Assembly (NCBI RefSeq): GCF_009857745.1
Contig: NZ_WWEN01000011.1
Coordinates: 1 to 64,000 of the forward strand
Length of the DNA: 64,000 nucleotides
Source: Thalassovita mangrovi
GTDB taxonomy: Bacteria; Pseudomonadota; Alphaproteobacteria; Rhodobacterales; Rhodobacteraceae
Reading direction: 5' to 3'
This document shows positions 34,824 through 43,737 of the stretch, in pieces. The notes beneath the pieces were generated by a model. That model worked only from the letters and a program-made list of their open reading frames with translations. It had not been told where the DNA came from and did no database searches. The stretch's first letter is position 1, and the number at the start of each line of letters is the position of its first letter. The position numbers and the translations under genes were made by a program.

Positions 34824-35600
34824 ATGACTTTTCTTCCTTCACTCAAAACTCGAATGGGCGCTTTTCTTGTCGCGCTCCTGACCCTCAGCGCCTTATCGGC
34901 GGCAGCGGAAACACCTGTCGGATCGAATATAGACAGCCGGGTTCTGATCGGGCTGTCGGCCAATAGCGACGGGATAAACGCCCTGATGCCGGAAGGTTGG
35001 ACGTCGATCCCCTTCCCCAACGGGCCGATGAAAGGCGCCAACCTGATGGTCGGGTTGATCGATCAACACCTCGCCCGCGATCCCGACGGCAAACCAACCG
35101 ATCCTGCCACCCGCCTGGCTGCTGCTGTCGTCGGCCTTGGCAAGGAAACCGAAGGCAACAACGTGCGCATGTATGTTCTCAGCCTCGTGACGACAAATCC
35201 CGCGTCCGACCCCTACAGCAATGCCGTCGCGGCCGATATATCGCGCACGCGCGTTCTGGAGGGCACCGGCGCACCGGGACGCAAGCATTCCGAAAACTGG
35301 GTCATACGTCCCGAAGGCGGCGGTGAAATCGCTTTTTCGCTGAATTATACCACCGGTACGCCGAACTGGGCCCCGGGGGAACTCAACCCCTATTCCGCCG
35401 CCAAACCGGATTTTTCGCGTATCTACCGCTACCAGCAACTGGTCGATCTTGCCTTGAGCGAGGGGCTTGGCAAACCGTTGAACGGTGACGTGAGTTTTTC
35501 GTCTTCGTCCGAGCGTTTCTCGGCCATATTCGATGGGTCCGAAAAGGTCATGGCGGTGATGACCGTCCCGGTCTACATCCGCGAAATCTCCCTGCCCTGA
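34824..35600 (+). CDS. Secreted hypothetical protein
   Basis: 258 residues from the ATG at 34824, preceded by GAGAGGTG. A signal peptide is clear (MTFLPSLKTRMGAFLVALLTLSALSAAAETP, cleavage after A-A-A). The mature protein is soluble, with no Cys. Weak resemblance to the acetoacetate-decarboxylase-like beta fold (IPFPNGPMKGANLMVGLIDQHL) is only an impression. Base composition is a little less GC-rich than neighbours and the gene stands alone with its own terminator, so recent acquisition is possible. Function unknown. Confidence 0.75.
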   Translation: MTFLPSLKTRMGAFLVALLTLSALSAAAETPVGSNIDSRVLIGLSANSDGINALMPEGWTSIPFPNGPMKGANLMVGLIDQHLARDPDGKPTDPATRLAAAVVGLGKETEGNNVRMYVLSLVTTNPASDPYSNAVAADISRTRVLEGTGAPGRKHSENWVIRPEGGGEIAFSLNYTTGTPNWAPGELNPYSAAKPDFSRIYRYQQLVDLALSEGLGKPLNGDVSFSSSSERFSAIFDGSEKVMAVMTVPVYIREISLP

Positions 35601-35607
35601 CCCGGAA

Positions 35608-35629
35608 AGCCCCCGCCGCGGCGGGGGCT
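35608..35629. terminator. Palindromic terminator between convergent genes
   Basis: A perfect 22-base palindrome with arms AGCCCCCGCCG/CGGCGGGGGCT fills the 34-base gap between the secreted protein and the GlxA-type regulator. Confidence 0.7.
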
Positions 35630-35634
35630 GCCCG

Positions 35635-36591
35635 TTAGCCTTCCTCCACCATGTTCGACAACCCGAAACGGCGCCGGTAATCGCCTGCTGGCAGGCCCGT
35701 CACCGCTTTGAACACGCGGGCAAAGGCCGACGGATCTGCATAGCCGACGTCCCAGGCGATCTGCGACACCGGCAGGCGGCTGCGTTCCAGCAACCCGCGC
35801 GCCTTTTCCACCCGCAGCTGCTGCAGATAGGCCGAGGGCGCCAGCCCGGTCGCCGACTGGAACCGGCGCAGGAAGGTGCGCGTGCTCAGCCCCGCCCGCC
35901 GGGCCATGTCGTCGACCGTCACCGCCTCGCCGGCCTGCGTTTCCAGCCAGGTCTGGACCTGCAGCACCGCGGCGTCGCCATGCTGCCGCCGGGGCCGGAA
36001 GCTGCGGTAATTGCGCTGCTCGCGGCCCGACGGATCGACCAGCAGATGCCGCGCCACCCGCGACACCATATGCGGCCCGCCCCACAGCCCGACCAGGAAC
36101 AGCCCCAGGTCGAGCCAGGCCATCAACCCACCCGCCGTCACGATGTCGTGGTCGTCGACCAGGATCGATTCGGGGATCAGCCGGACACCGGGAAAGGCGG
36201 CGCGGAATTCTTCTTCCAGCGCCCAATGCGTCGTGGCGGGGCGGCCTTCCAGCAATCCGGCATGGCCCAGCCAGAACGCCCCGGCGCAGACCGAACAGGC
36301 CCGCGCGCCGCGCCGGTGCTGATCCGCCGCCCACAGCGCCAGCGGGTGATCGGCGGCGCCGCGCGCGCCTTCCAGGCTAGGCGGGAACACAATCGCGTCG
36401 AAGCGTTGTTCGACCGGGTCGGCGAGTGTCGTCACCGCGATCCGGCCCTGCCCCTCGGCATAGCGGTTGGCGACGGCGAACAGGTCGCCCAGCCCATAAA
36501 GCGCAGCGGCCTGCGCGCCGGGATAATTCACCAGCGCGATACTGTGATCGGAATTTGGCGGATTCTGCATAGCATTGGTCATATTCGCCAA
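35635..36591 (-). CDS. GlxA-type transcriptional regulator (DJ-1/PfpI + AraC)
   Basis: 318 residues. The first about 180 form a DJ-1/PfpI-like domain (SIALVNYPGAQAAALYGLGDLF; Cys in ACSVCAGAFWLGHAGLLEG; TAGGLMAWLDLGLFLV). Residues about 215-310 are an AraC HTH pair (MARRAGLSTRTFLRRFQSATGLAPSAYLQQLRV, then IAWDVGYADPSAFARVFKAVTG). It is divergent from the isochorismatase-like gene with only 57 bases between starts, so it probably controls it. GlxA-like proteins often regulate quaternary-amine or amide use; the effector here is unknown. Confidence 0.92.
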   Translation of the reverse strand: MANMTNAMQNPPNSDHSIALVNYPGAQAAALYGLGDLFAVANRYAEGQGRIAVTTLADPVEQRFDAIVFPPSLEGARGAADHPLALWAADQHRRGARACSVCAGAFWLGHAGLLEGRPATTHWALEEEFRAAFPGVRLIPESILVDDHDIVTAGGLMAWLDLGLFLVGLWGGPHMVSRVARHLLVDPSGREQRNYRSFRPRRQHGDAAVLQVQTWLETQAGEAVTVDDMARRAGLSTRTFLRRFQSATGLAPSAYLQQLRVEKARGLLERSRLPVSQIAWDVGYADPSAFARVFKAVTGLPAGDYRRRFGLSNMVEEG

Positions 36592-36648
36592 TCGGCCCGC
36601 AGGTCAAGCGGGGGCATAAAACCTGCAGAATTTGGTAAGGAGCCGACA

Positions 36649-37197
36649 ATGAGCAAAACCGCCCTGATCCTCGTGGATATCCAGAACGATTACTTCGCCG
36701 CCGGGGCATGGCCCGTGGCGCTGATGAACGAGGTCGCCGAAAACGCCGCGCTGCTGCTGGCCCACGCCCGCGCCTCGGGCCTGGGCGTCGTTCATATCCG
36801 CCACGAAACCCCGCTCGGTGCGCCGTTTTTCCAGCCCGGAACCGAAGGCGCCGAAATTCATCCCCGCGTCGCCCCGATCGGCAACGAACCCGTGCTGACC
36901 AAGCACCGGCCCAACAGTTTCTTCGAAACCGGGCTGCTGGACCTGCTGCGCGAGGCCGGGATCGACACGCTGATCATCTGCGGCGCGCAAAGTCAGATGT
37001 GCATCGACGCCACCACCCGGGCGGCGGTGGATCACGGCTTCAAGGTGATCCTGCCGCATGACGCCTGCGGCGCGAAAGAGGCCGCTTTCGGCGGCGTCAC
37101 CGTGCCGCCCGAAATGGTGCAGGCCGCCTTCATGGCGCCGCTGGCGGCGTCCTATGCCAAGGTGATGACGACGCAGGATGTGCTGGCGCTGGTCTGA
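36649..37197 (+). CDS. Isochorismatase-family cysteine hydrolase
   Basis: 182 residues from the ATG at 36649, with GGTAAGGAG before it. The catalytic triad is visible: Asp10 (ILVDIQNDYF), Lys85 (VLTKHRPNSF) and Cys118 (CGAQSQMCIDATTRAA), with the cis-peptide region near. It would hydrolyse an amide or related bond in a small molecule. It is divergent from the GlxA-type regulator, and a terminator follows. Substrate unknown. Confidence 0.92.
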   Translation: MSKTALILVDIQNDYFAAGAWPVALMNEVAENAALLLAHARASGLGVVHIRHETPLGAPFFQPGTEGAEIHPRVAPIGNEPVLTKHRPNSFFETGLLDLLREAGIDTLIICGAQSQMCIDATTRAAVDHGFKVILPHDACGAKEAAFGGVTVPPEMVQAAFMAPLAASYAKVMTTQDVLALV

Positions 37198-37222
37198 CGC
37201 CCGCCCCCTACCGGCAATGAAA

Positions 37223-37256
37223 AACGCGCGCGGAACCCCGCGCGCGTTCTGTTTTC
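37223..37256. terminator. Terminator between isochorismatase and nucleotidase
   Basis: An 11-bp stem (37223-37233 with 37238-37248), AACC loop, then CTGTTTT. The arms also give A/T ends for the convergent minus-strand gene. Confidence 0.8.
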
Positions 37257-37271
37257 GGGATGATCCCGCTC

Positions 37272-38834
37272 TTATTTCGCCTTGATGCGACCGTCCGTAT
37301 AGGGCGCATAGGCGCCGTTCTTGGCTAGGAACTCGGCGGTGACATCGGCCAGGTCGGGGCCGTAGTCATAGGCGTTCGACGCGTCGCGGAACATCTTGTA
37401 GCCGTCGCCGCCGTTGCGCACGTAGTTGTTCGACACCGCGCCATAGACCTTGTCCATGACCAGCGGCTCGCCACCGACCATCACGTCGGAAATCCGGCTG
37501 CCCGCGGGCTGCGATGCGTCGAAGGTGAAGGTCATGCCCGCCACCTGCGGGAAGCGGCCTGCGCCCTCTTCGATCTGGCTGACGCCGTTTTCAAGCGCCT
37601 CCTTGATCGTCGCGCCGGTGACCTCGAAGGTGGACAGCGTGTTCTGGAACGGCAGCACGGTCAGAACCTCGCCCATGGTGACCGGGCCGGCGTCGATCGA
37701 CGCGCGCAGACCACCGCCGTTCTGGATCGCGATCTGGATGCCCTGATCCTTCACCCGGTCCAGCATCGCATCGGCCACCAGGTTGCCCATCGGGCATTCC
37801 ATCGCGCGGCAAACGTCGCGGCTGCCGACGATTTCTGCCGAGGATTCCGCCACCACGCGGGTCTTCATTTCCTCGATCGGGCCGGCCAGTTCGGCCACCC
37901 GCGCCACGATGGCCGGGTCTTCGGCGACCGACCCGTCCAGCACGATCGTGTCGCCGCTGGCCGATTTCAACGTGCCCGCGTCATCGAAGGTCAGCACCAG
38001 GTGGCCGACATATTTCGAATAGGCATAGGCCTGCACCACCGGCACGTCGCCGACCATGGTCGGGTAGGCCATCGCGCCCTCTTCGGTATTGGAAAACAGC
38101 GTATGCGAATGGCCGCCGACGATGGCGTCCAGACCGTCGACCTTTTCAGCGATGGACAAATCCTTGGTCACGCCGACATGGGTCAGCGCGATGATCTTGT
38201 TCACGCCCTGGTCGGTCAGCGTGGCGACATCGTGCTGCAGGCTTTCGACCTCGTCGGTGAAAATGACCGCGTCCGAGGGGCTGGCGGTTTCGGCGGTATC
38301 GGTGGCCAGCGCCGAGATGATGCCGATCTTTTCGCCGCCCACCTCAAGAACGGTGTGATTGGCGACCTTGCCCACCAGCAGCTTGGTGCTGCTGACGTCG
38401 ATATTGCCGGAAATCACCGGGAAGGACACGTTTTCGATCAGCTTCAGCAGACCGGCATCGCCATCGTCGAATTCGTGGTTGCCCACTGCCATGACGTCGA
38501 ACCCGATCTTGTTCATGAATTCGGCTTCCACGTCGCCCTTGTAGGTCGTGTACATCAGCGACCCCTGATACTGGTCGCCGGCATCCAGAACGATGACGTT
38601 TTCGCCCGCCAGGTCCTTGCGCAGCTGACCGATCATGGTGGCCAGACGCGCCACGCCGCCGAAACATTTGCCCTCGGCATTGTCCTCGGTGCTGCAGGTC
38701 GAATCGTATTTGCTGATCGGTTCGATCCGGCTGTGCATATCGTTGATGTGGATCACGTGCAGCGTGTAATCCGCCATCGCCATCCCCGAGGTCAGCGCCA
38801 ATGCGGCGGCCCCGGTCAGAATTCGAACAAACAT
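37272..38834 (-). CDS. Periplasmic 5'-nucleotidase / metallophosphatase (UshA-like)
   Basis: 520 residues with a signal peptide (MFVRILTGAAALALTSGMAMA, cleavage before DYTL). The ATG at 38834 follows AGGAGGG. The metallophosphatase domain has INDMHSR, VLDAGDQYQGS, VGNHEFDDGD, ALTHVG and GGHSHT (the D-x-H, G-D-x-x, G-N-H-[E/D], H, G-H-x-H metal ligands). The C-terminal nucleotide-binding domain has IQNGGGLRASIDAGPVTMGEVLTVLPFQN and NNYVRNGGDGY. It removes phosphate from external nucleotides or UDP-sugars. Divergent from the DUF952-pyrD operon. Confidence 0.93.
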   Translation of the reverse strand: MFVRILTGAAALALTSGMAMADYTLHVIHINDMHSRIEPISKYDSTCSTEDNAEGKCFGGVARLATMIGQLRKDLAGENVIVLDAGDQYQGSLMYTTYKGDVEAEFMNKIGFDVMAVGNHEFDDGDAGLLKLIENVSFPVISGNIDVSSTKLLVGKVANHTVLEVGGEKIGIISALATDTAETASPSDAVIFTDEVESLQHDVATLTDQGVNKIIALTHVGVTKDLSIAEKVDGLDAIVGGHSHTLFSNTEEGAMAYPTMVGDVPVVQAYAYSKYVGHLVLTFDDAGTLKSASGDTIVLDGSVAEDPAIVARVAELAGPIEEMKTRVVAESSAEIVGSRDVCRAMECPMGNLVADAMLDRVKDQGIQIAIQNGGGLRASIDAGPVTMGEVLTVLPFQNTLSTFEVTGATIKEALENGVSQIEEGAGRFPQVAGMTFTFDASQPAGSRISDVMVGGEPLVMDKVYGAVSNNYVRNGGDGYKMFRDASNAYDYGPDLADVTAEFLAKNGAYAPYTDGRIKAK

Positions 38835-38953
38835 GGGAAACCCTCCTAATGATCGAAATATGACGATGCTGATTGCAATGGCATGGCTTTGTCAAACTTC
38901 GCGTGAAGGTTCTGGCGCTTGACCAGAGGTCAGGTTGAGGGCACAGAGCGCAT

Positions 38954-39292
38954 ATGCTGATTTTCAAGATATTCCGCGCCGATGAATGGCAGGACCTGGT
39001 CGACCATGGCGAAACCGACGGCGCCCCCGTCGATGTCGCCGATGGATTCGTGCATTTTTCCACCGGCGAACAGGTGGCCGAAACGGCGGCGAAGCATTTC
39101 GAGGGCGAGGACGATCTGGTGCTGCTGGCGCTGGAAAGCGAGGCCCTGGGCGCGGCGCTGAAATGGGAAGTGTCGCGCGGCGGCGCGCCGTTCCCGCATC
39201 TTTACCGCAAGCTGCGCTTCGAGGATGTGCTGTGGTCGAAACCGCTGCCGCTGTTCGAGGGCGAACACCAGTTTCCCGAGGGGGTGCTATGA
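38954..39292 (+). CDS. DUF952 family protein
   Basis: 112 residues. [41 protein letters not shown] is the DUF952 pattern (F-V-H-F-S/C-S/T-x-x-Q), a small ADP-ribosyltransferase-like fold of unknown function. The ATGA overlap with pyrD places it in the same transcript, a common arrangement in Rhodobacteraceae. Confidence 0.88.
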   Translation: MLIFKIFRADEWQDLVDHGETDGAPVDVADGFVHFSTGEQVAETAAKHFEGEDDLVLLALESEALGAALKWEVSRGGAPFPHLYRKLRFEDVLWSKPLPLFEGEHQFPEGVL

Positions 39293-40347
39293 AGCTGATC
39301 GAAAAGATCGGGCTGGCCGCGCTGCACCGGATCGACCCGGAAACCGGGCATGGATTGGCGATCAAGGCGCTGCAACTGGGGGCCGCGCCGCTGCCCGGCC
39401 TGGTCACCTCGCCCCGGCTGCGCACCAGGGTCGCGGGGCTGAACATGGCCAACCCGGTCGGGCTGGCCGCCGGGTTCGACAAGAATGCCAGCGCGCTGCT
39501 GCCGCTGTCGCGGGCCGGTTTCGGTTTCGTCGAGGTCGGCGCCGCCACCCCCCGGCCGCAGCCGGGCAACCCGAAACCCCGCCTGTTCCGCCTGTCCGAA
39601 GACCGCGCCGCGATCAACCGGTTCGGCTTCAACAATGACGGCATGGAGGCGATCGGCGCGCGGCTGGCCAAGCGCCCGCGCGACATGGTGCTGGGGCTGA
39701 ACCTCGGCGCCAACAAGGACAGCGACGACCGCGCCGGAGATTTCGCCCGCGTCCTCGCCCATTGCGGCGCGCATCTGGACTTCGCCACCGTCAACGTGTC
39801 CTCGCCCAATACCGAAAAACTGCGCGACCTGCAGGGCGCGGCGGCGCTGACCGGGCTGTTGTCGGGTGTGATCGAGGCGCGCAACGCGCTGGAACGACCG
39901 ATCCCCGTGTTCCTGAAAATCGCCCCCGATCTGTCTGAGGCGGAAATCGGCGACATCGCCGAGGTGGCGCTGTCCACCGGCATCGATGCCGTCATCGCCA
40001 CCAACACCACGCTGGACCGGATTGGGCTGCACGGGCCGCACGCGAATGAGGCCGGCGGGTTGTCCGGCGCGCCGCTGTTCGAAAAATCCACCCGGGTTCT
40101 GGCGCAGCTGTCGCAGCGGCTCGACGGGCGGCTGCCGCTGATCGGCGTCGGCGGCATTTCCAGCGCCGAGGACGCCTATGCCAAGATCCGCGCAGGCGCC
40201 TCGGCGGTGCAGCTTTACACCGCGCTGATCTATCACGGGCTGAGTCTGGGGGCGGAGATCGCCCGCGGGCTGGACCGGCTGCTGGACCGCGACGGTTTCA
40301 GCACCGTGGCCGAAGCCGTGGGCACCAAACGGGAGGACTGGCTGTGA
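39289..40347 (+). CDS. pyrD: Dihydroorotate dehydrogenase (quinone), class 2
   Basis: 352 residues from the ATG at 39289. The membrane-associated N-terminal helix ([31 protein letters not shown]) marks class 2. FMN-binding and active-site segments are present: [25 protein letters not shown], and [17 protein letters not shown] with the catalytic Ser. [29 protein letters not shown] ends the barrel. It oxidises dihydroorotate to orotate in pyrimidine synthesis. It is overlapped by DUF952 upstream and the ArsC-like gene downstream (4 bases each). Confidence 0.97.
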   Translation: MKLIEKIGLAALHRIDPETGHGLAIKALQLGAAPLPGLVTSPRLRTRVAGLNMANPVGLAAGFDKNASALLPLSRAGFGFVEVGAATPRPQPGNPKPRLFRLSEDRAAINRFGFNNDGMEAIGARLAKRPRDMVLGLNLGANKDSDDRAGDFARVLAHCGAHLDFATVNVSSPNTEKLRDLQGAAALTGLLSGVIEARNALERPIPVFLKIAPDLSEAEIGDIAEVALSTGIDAVIATNTTLDRIGLHGPHANEAGGLSGAPLFEKSTRVLAQLSQRLDGRLPLIGVGGISSAEDAYAKIRAGASAVQLYTALIYHGLSLGAEIARGLDRLLDRDGFSTVAEAVGTKREDWL

Positions 40348-40679
40348 TCACCATCTGGCACAATCCGCGCTGTTCGAAATCGCGTCAGACCCTGGCGCTG
40401 ATCGAGGATCGCGGCGTCACCATCCGCAAATACCTCGAAGACGCGCCGAGCGCGGATGAAATCCGCGCCGCCCGCGACATGCTGGGGGTGAAAGCCATCG
40501 ACATGATGCGGGTGAAAGAGGCGCATTTCAAGGAACTCGGCTTGTCCAAAAGCGATGATGACGAGGCTTTGATCGCCGCGATGGCGGAAAATCCTGTCCT
40601 GATCGAACGTCCCATCGTTTTTTCGGATGGCAAGGCCGCCATCGGCCGCCCGCCCGAGGCGGTGCTGGAGATTCTCTGA
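40344..40679 (+). CDS. ArsC/Spx-like reductase
   Basis: 111 residues, thioredoxin fold. [14 protein letters not shown] holds the reactive Cys10, and [19 protein letters not shown] has the conserved Arg-Pro. This is the glutaredoxin-dependent arsenate reductase family, but many chromosomal members without arsenic genes near them (none here) are of unknown role. Overlaps pyrD by 4 bases; a terminator follows at once. Confidence 0.9.
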   Translation: MITIWHNPRCSKSRQTLALIEDRGVTIRKYLEDAPSADEIRAARDMLGVKAIDMMRVKEAHFKELGLSKSDDDEALIAAMAENPVLIERPIVFSDGKAAIGRPPEAVLEIL

Positions 40680-40682
40680 CAG

Positions 40683-40740
40683 AAACGGCGTCCAGACGCC
40701 GTTTTCCACAACTTATCCACAGGCCGAAACCTGTGGAAAT
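40683..40740. terminator. Convergent terminator with DnaA-box-like sequences
   Basis: Hairpin 1 is AAACGGCGT-CCAG-ACGCCGTTT (40683-40704), a good terminator for the pyrD unit. Hairpin 2 has arms TCCACAGG/CCTGTGGA (40716-40723 with 40730-40737). Within this gap are TTTTCCACA (40702-40710), TTATCCACA (40713-40721, perfect DnaA-box consensus) and, inverted, ATTTCCACA (40740-40732). Confidence 0.7.
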
Positions 40741-42074
40741 CAGCCCCCCACAGCCATCGCCCGGCGTTCCAGCGAAGGGTAGCGCAGGCCCAGCGTCACG
40801 CCCCGTGCGACGAAGGATATCAACAGGGATATCCACAGGCCATGATTTCCGAAGATCGGCAAAAGCACAGCCAGCGCAATCAGATAGACGACGAAGCTGA
40901 CCACCATCATGTTGCGCATGTCGCGCCCGCCGGTGGCGCCGATGAAGATCCCGTCCAACATCCAGGCGGCAACACCGGTGAGCGGCGCCAGCACCATGTA
41001 GACCAGGAACACCCGCGCTTCGGCCCGGACCGGTTCGGCGGTGGTCATGATGTCGATTATCGTACCGCCCGCGACAGCGAACACCGCCATCATCAGCAGC
41101 CCCACCATCAGCCCCCAGAAACTGCACAGCAGCGCGGCGCGACGCATCCGCGCGGGATCGCGCGCGCCCATGTATTGGCCGACCAGAGCCTCGACCGCGA
41201 AGGCGAACCCGTCCATCCCGTAGGCGGTGATATAGAGGAACTGCAGCAGAACCTGGTTCGCCGCCAGCGTCACATCGCCGAAATCGGACCCCAGCATCAC
41301 GAAGGACAGGAACATCACCTGCAACAGCGCCGAGCGGATCAGGATATTGCCGTTCAGAGCCATCATGTGGCGCAGCCGTTCGCCGTCGAACACCCGTGGC
41401 CAGTCGCGCCAGGCCGGCACGTTGAAGGCGCCGCGGCACAGCCACAGGCCGAGGCCGAAGGCGCTCCATTCCGACAGGAAGGTGGCCCAGGCCACCCCCT
41501 GCACGCCCCAATCGAACCCCAGCACGAAAACCAGGTCCAGAACGATGTTCATGCCGTTCATCCAGAGCTGGATCGCGAACATCGAACGCGCCCGTTCCTG
41601 CGCGATCAGCCAGCCGGTGATCCCGTAGATCGAAATCGCCGCCGGAGCGCTGAACACGCGGATCTGCATGTAATCGCGCGCCATCGCCTCGACCTCCGCC
41701 GTGGCGGGCGACACCCAGAAGGCAAAGCCGAAGATCGGCAGCTGCAGCGCGATGATGGCCAAACCCGCCGTCCAGGCGATCAGCAGGGCCCGGGTCAGCA
41801 GCGCCGCGACCTCGCCGGTCTGCCCGGCGCCATGGGCCTGGCTGACCAACCCGGTCGTGCCCATGCGCAGGAACCCGAACATCCAGTAGATCGCGGTCAG
41901 CATGATGGCGCCCACCCCCACCGCGCCGATCGGCGCGGCTTGCCCCATCTGCCCCACCACGCCGGTATCGACCGCGCCCAGCAAGGGCACGGTGGCGTTC
42001 GACAACACGATGGGCAGGGCGATCTTCAGCACCCTTTTATGCGTGACCTGGCGCGGCGCGGCGGCCTCAGCCAT
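40740..42074 (-). CDS. MATE family efflux transporter
   Basis: 444 residues with about twelve TM helices in two similar halves. N-terminal half: IALPIVLSNATVPLLGAVDTGVVGQMG, ending in FGFLRMGTTGLVSQAHGAG; the second half repeats the layout (MDGFAFAVEALVGQYMGARD). These are the DinF/MATE landmarks. It would expel an organic cation or drug using Na+ or H+. The stop sits in the DnaA-box gap, and its start overlaps the end of the first thioesterase gene by 8 bases. Confidence 0.92.
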   Translation of the reverse strand: MAEAAAPRQVTHKRVLKIALPIVLSNATVPLLGAVDTGVVGQMGQAAPIGAVGVGAIMLTAIYWMFGFLRMGTTGLVSQAHGAGQTGEVAALLTRALLIAWTAGLAIIALQLPIFGFAFWVSPATAEVEAMARDYMQIRVFSAPAAISIYGITGWLIAQERARSMFAIQLWMNGMNIVLDLVFVLGFDWGVQGVAWATFLSEWSAFGLGLWLCRGAFNVPAWRDWPRVFDGERLRHMMALNGNILIRSALLQVMFLSFVMLGSDFGDVTLAANQVLLQFLYITAYGMDGFAFAVEALVGQYMGARDPARMRRAALLCSFWGLMVGLLMMAVFAVAGGTIIDIMTTAEPVRAEARVFLVYMVLAPLTGVAAWMLDGIFIGATGGRDMRNMMVVSFVVYLIALAVLLPIFGNHGLWISLLISFVARGVTLGLRYPSLERRAMAVGG

Positions 42075-42576
42075 CGCTTTGCGGCATCAGGAAATGCCCG
42101 GTCGCCTGGGCGAAGGGGCGGCCGCGATTGTCCTGCCAGGCCTCGACGTGAACGCTTGCGTAGCGCCGCCCCGACCGGTTCACCCGCGCCCGCGCATAGG
42201 CGTCGCGCGGCAAGCCCGAGCGCAGGTAATCGACGGTGAAATCGATGGTCTTCGGCAAGCTGGGCATGTTGCCCGCAACCAGGGTATCGGCATCGATTTC
42301 GCCGCTTTCGATCTTTTCCCACAGGATCGACCAGCTCAGCCCGATGATCGAGGTCATTTCCAGGAACGCCGCCGTCGCGCCGCCGTGGATCGCCGGCAGC
42401 ATCGGGTTGCCGATCAGCATTTCCTTGAATGGCATCACCGCGGTCAGCTCGTCACCGCGGCGGTCGAATTGGATGCCGAGGAACTGGATATAAGGCACGC
42501 CATTGACCAGCGCGTTAAGCGCGGCATCGCGGCGCTGCTTGACCACCTGCACGGGTTCCATCGGTTTGCGGCCCAT
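42067..42576 (-). CDS. PaaI-family thioesterase (first of two)
   Basis: 169 residues from the ATG at 42576, hot-dog fold. AIHGGATAAFLEMTSIIGLSW has the HGG motif, and the catalytic position normally Asp in PaaI (HGGxxxxLxD) is Glu here (L-E-M). TIDFTVDYLRSGL is the next strand. It would hydrolyse an acyl-CoA thioester. It overlaps the stop of the second thioesterase by one base (TGATG) and the MATE start. Confidence 0.87.
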   Translation of the reverse strand: MGRKPMEPVQVVKQRRDAALNALVNGVPYIQFLGIQFDRRGDELTAVMPFKEMLIGNPMLPAIHGGATAAFLEMTSIIGLSWSILWEKIESGEIDADTLVAGNMPSLPKTIDFTVDYLRSGLPRDAYARARVNRSGRRYASVHVEAWQDNRGRPFAQATGHFLMPQSDG

Positions 42577-42998
42577 CAGTTGCCCCCCACGGTAAAGGTC
42601 CCGGTGGCGCTGGCGACCGGATTTTCGTCGTTGTCGTCCAGCGCCTCGGCCCGCACGAAGGCGACCGAACGGGTCATCCGATAACAGGTGGCGCGGGTGC
42701 GGATGGTCTGGCCGGGGGTGGCGGGGCGCATGTAATCGATGCGCAGGTCGATCGTGGCGGTATGGCCCTTCATCTTGGGGTGGCTCATCACCGCCGCACC
42801 GCAAGTGGTATCGAGCAGGGCAAAGACAGCGCCGCCGTGAATCACCCCGGTCTGCGGGTCGCCGATGAAGCGGGTGTCATATGGCATCTGCATCGCGGCA
42901 AAGCCTTCGCCCACCTCGGTATATTGCATCCCCAGTTCCTTGGAATGGGGAATGGCGGCAATGAATTGCTGCGCCATTTTCGTCTGATCGACCGACAT
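42576..42998 (-). CDS. PaaI-family thioesterase (second of two)
   Basis: 140 residues from the ATG at 42998. VIHGGAVFALLDTTCGAAV is a standard HGG-x4-L-L-D motif with the catalytic Asp, and TIDLRIDYMRPA follows. It is paralogous to the gene downstream, with which it shares a TGATG junction. It lies divergent from a MerR gene of the beta-oxidation cluster, suggesting a role in acyl-CoA turnover. Confidence 0.9.
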   Translation of the reverse strand: MSVDQTKMAQQFIAAIPHSKELGMQYTEVGEGFAAMQMPYDTRFIGDPQTGVIHGGAVFALLDTTCGAAVMSHPKMKGHTATIDLRIDYMRPATPGQTIRTRATCYRMTRSVAFVRAEALDDNDENPVASATGTFTVGGN

Positions 42999-43114
42999 CA
43001 ACCGCTCCTGATTTTTCACGTAACGTTTATGGGCTCCATTGGGTCGAAACCGCAAGAGCCCCGGTTGCCCTCGTCAAATCTTGATCCTACCCTAGGCGCC
43101 AAGGGAGCGAGCTA

Positions 43115-43492
43115 ATGCCTGATACACGACTGTCATTCAAGGAAATGTGCGCCAAGTTCGATGTGACCCCGCGCACCCTGAGATATTACGAATATATTGA
43201 ACTGCTGCAGCCCGACCGCGAAGGCAGGGCACGGTTTTACGGCCCGCGCGAAGTTGCCCGGATGACGCTGATCCTGCGCGGCCGCAAATGGGGCTATTCG
43301 CTGGAAGGGATGCGCCAGTGGCTGCTGATCTATGATCAGGAAGGATCGAAAGCGCAGATGGAAGCCTGGGTCGAAAGCTCGACACGGCAACTGGCGGAAC
43401 TGACCGAACAGCGCCGCCAGCTGGACGAGTCGATCGCAGAACTGACCCAGTCGCGCGACGAAACCCTCGCCGCGCTGAAGTCCATGGCATGA
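43115..43492 (+). CDS. MerR family regulator (first of two)
   Basis: 125 residues. The N-terminal MerR helix-turn-helix begins FKEMCAKFDVTPRTLRYYEYIELLQPDREGRARFYGPREVARMTLILRGRKWGYSLEGMRQWL. The C-terminal part is a coiled coil (LAELTEQRRQLDESIAELTQ) for dimerisation. It lacks metal-binding Cys, so it is of the LiuR/fatty-acid type. A terminator with seven T follows. Confidence 0.9.
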   Translation: MPDTRLSFKEMCAKFDVTPRTLRYYEYIELLQPDREGRARFYGPREVARMTLILRGRKWGYSLEGMRQWLLIYDQEGSKAQMEAWVESSTRQLAELTEQRRQLDESIAELTQSRDETLAALKSMA

Positions 43493-43525
43493 CAATCATG
43501 TGATTTTGCCGAAAAATCAGCATGA

Positions 43526-43558
43526 AAAGGCCGGGTTTTCCCGGCCTTTCGTTTTTTT
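43526..43558 (+). terminator. Strong terminator after the first merR
   Basis: AAAGGCCGGG-TTTT-CCCGGCCTTT then CGTTTTTTT, 34 bases past the stop. Confidence 0.9.
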
Positions 43559-43657
43559 GACCAAATAATCGAAATTTTCGCTCGAAAAGAATTTTCGCTT
43601 TGCTAAGGTGACCTAAGTTGATCTTACGTCAAGCATAGAAGTGACGTGACGTACCAC

Positions 43658-43671
43658 TTACGTAAACGTAA
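43658..43671. promoter_or_regulatory. LiuR-like operator before the second merR
   Basis: TTACGT-AA-ACGTAA is an exact palindrome, about 67 bases before the second MerR start. It fits the TTTACGTTTACGTAA-type motif known for LiuR regulators of branched-chain and fatty-acid catabolism. Extra ACGT half-sites (43625-43655) lie just upstream. Confidence 0.65.
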
Positions 43672-43737
43672 ACCACTGTAGTAACCACCGGCCAGAGGTC
43701 GAAACTTTGATCGGTGATGCAATCCGCGAGCGATAAT

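Noticed and set aside
40344-40679. Arsenic resistance locus
   Set aside because: Only an ArsC-like protein is present; no arsB/acr3 or arsR nearby, so resistance is not supported.
40702-40740. Origin of replication from the DnaA boxes
   Set aside because: No adjoining AT-rich unwinding region, no dnaA, parA or hemE context, and the boxes lie in a terminator region.
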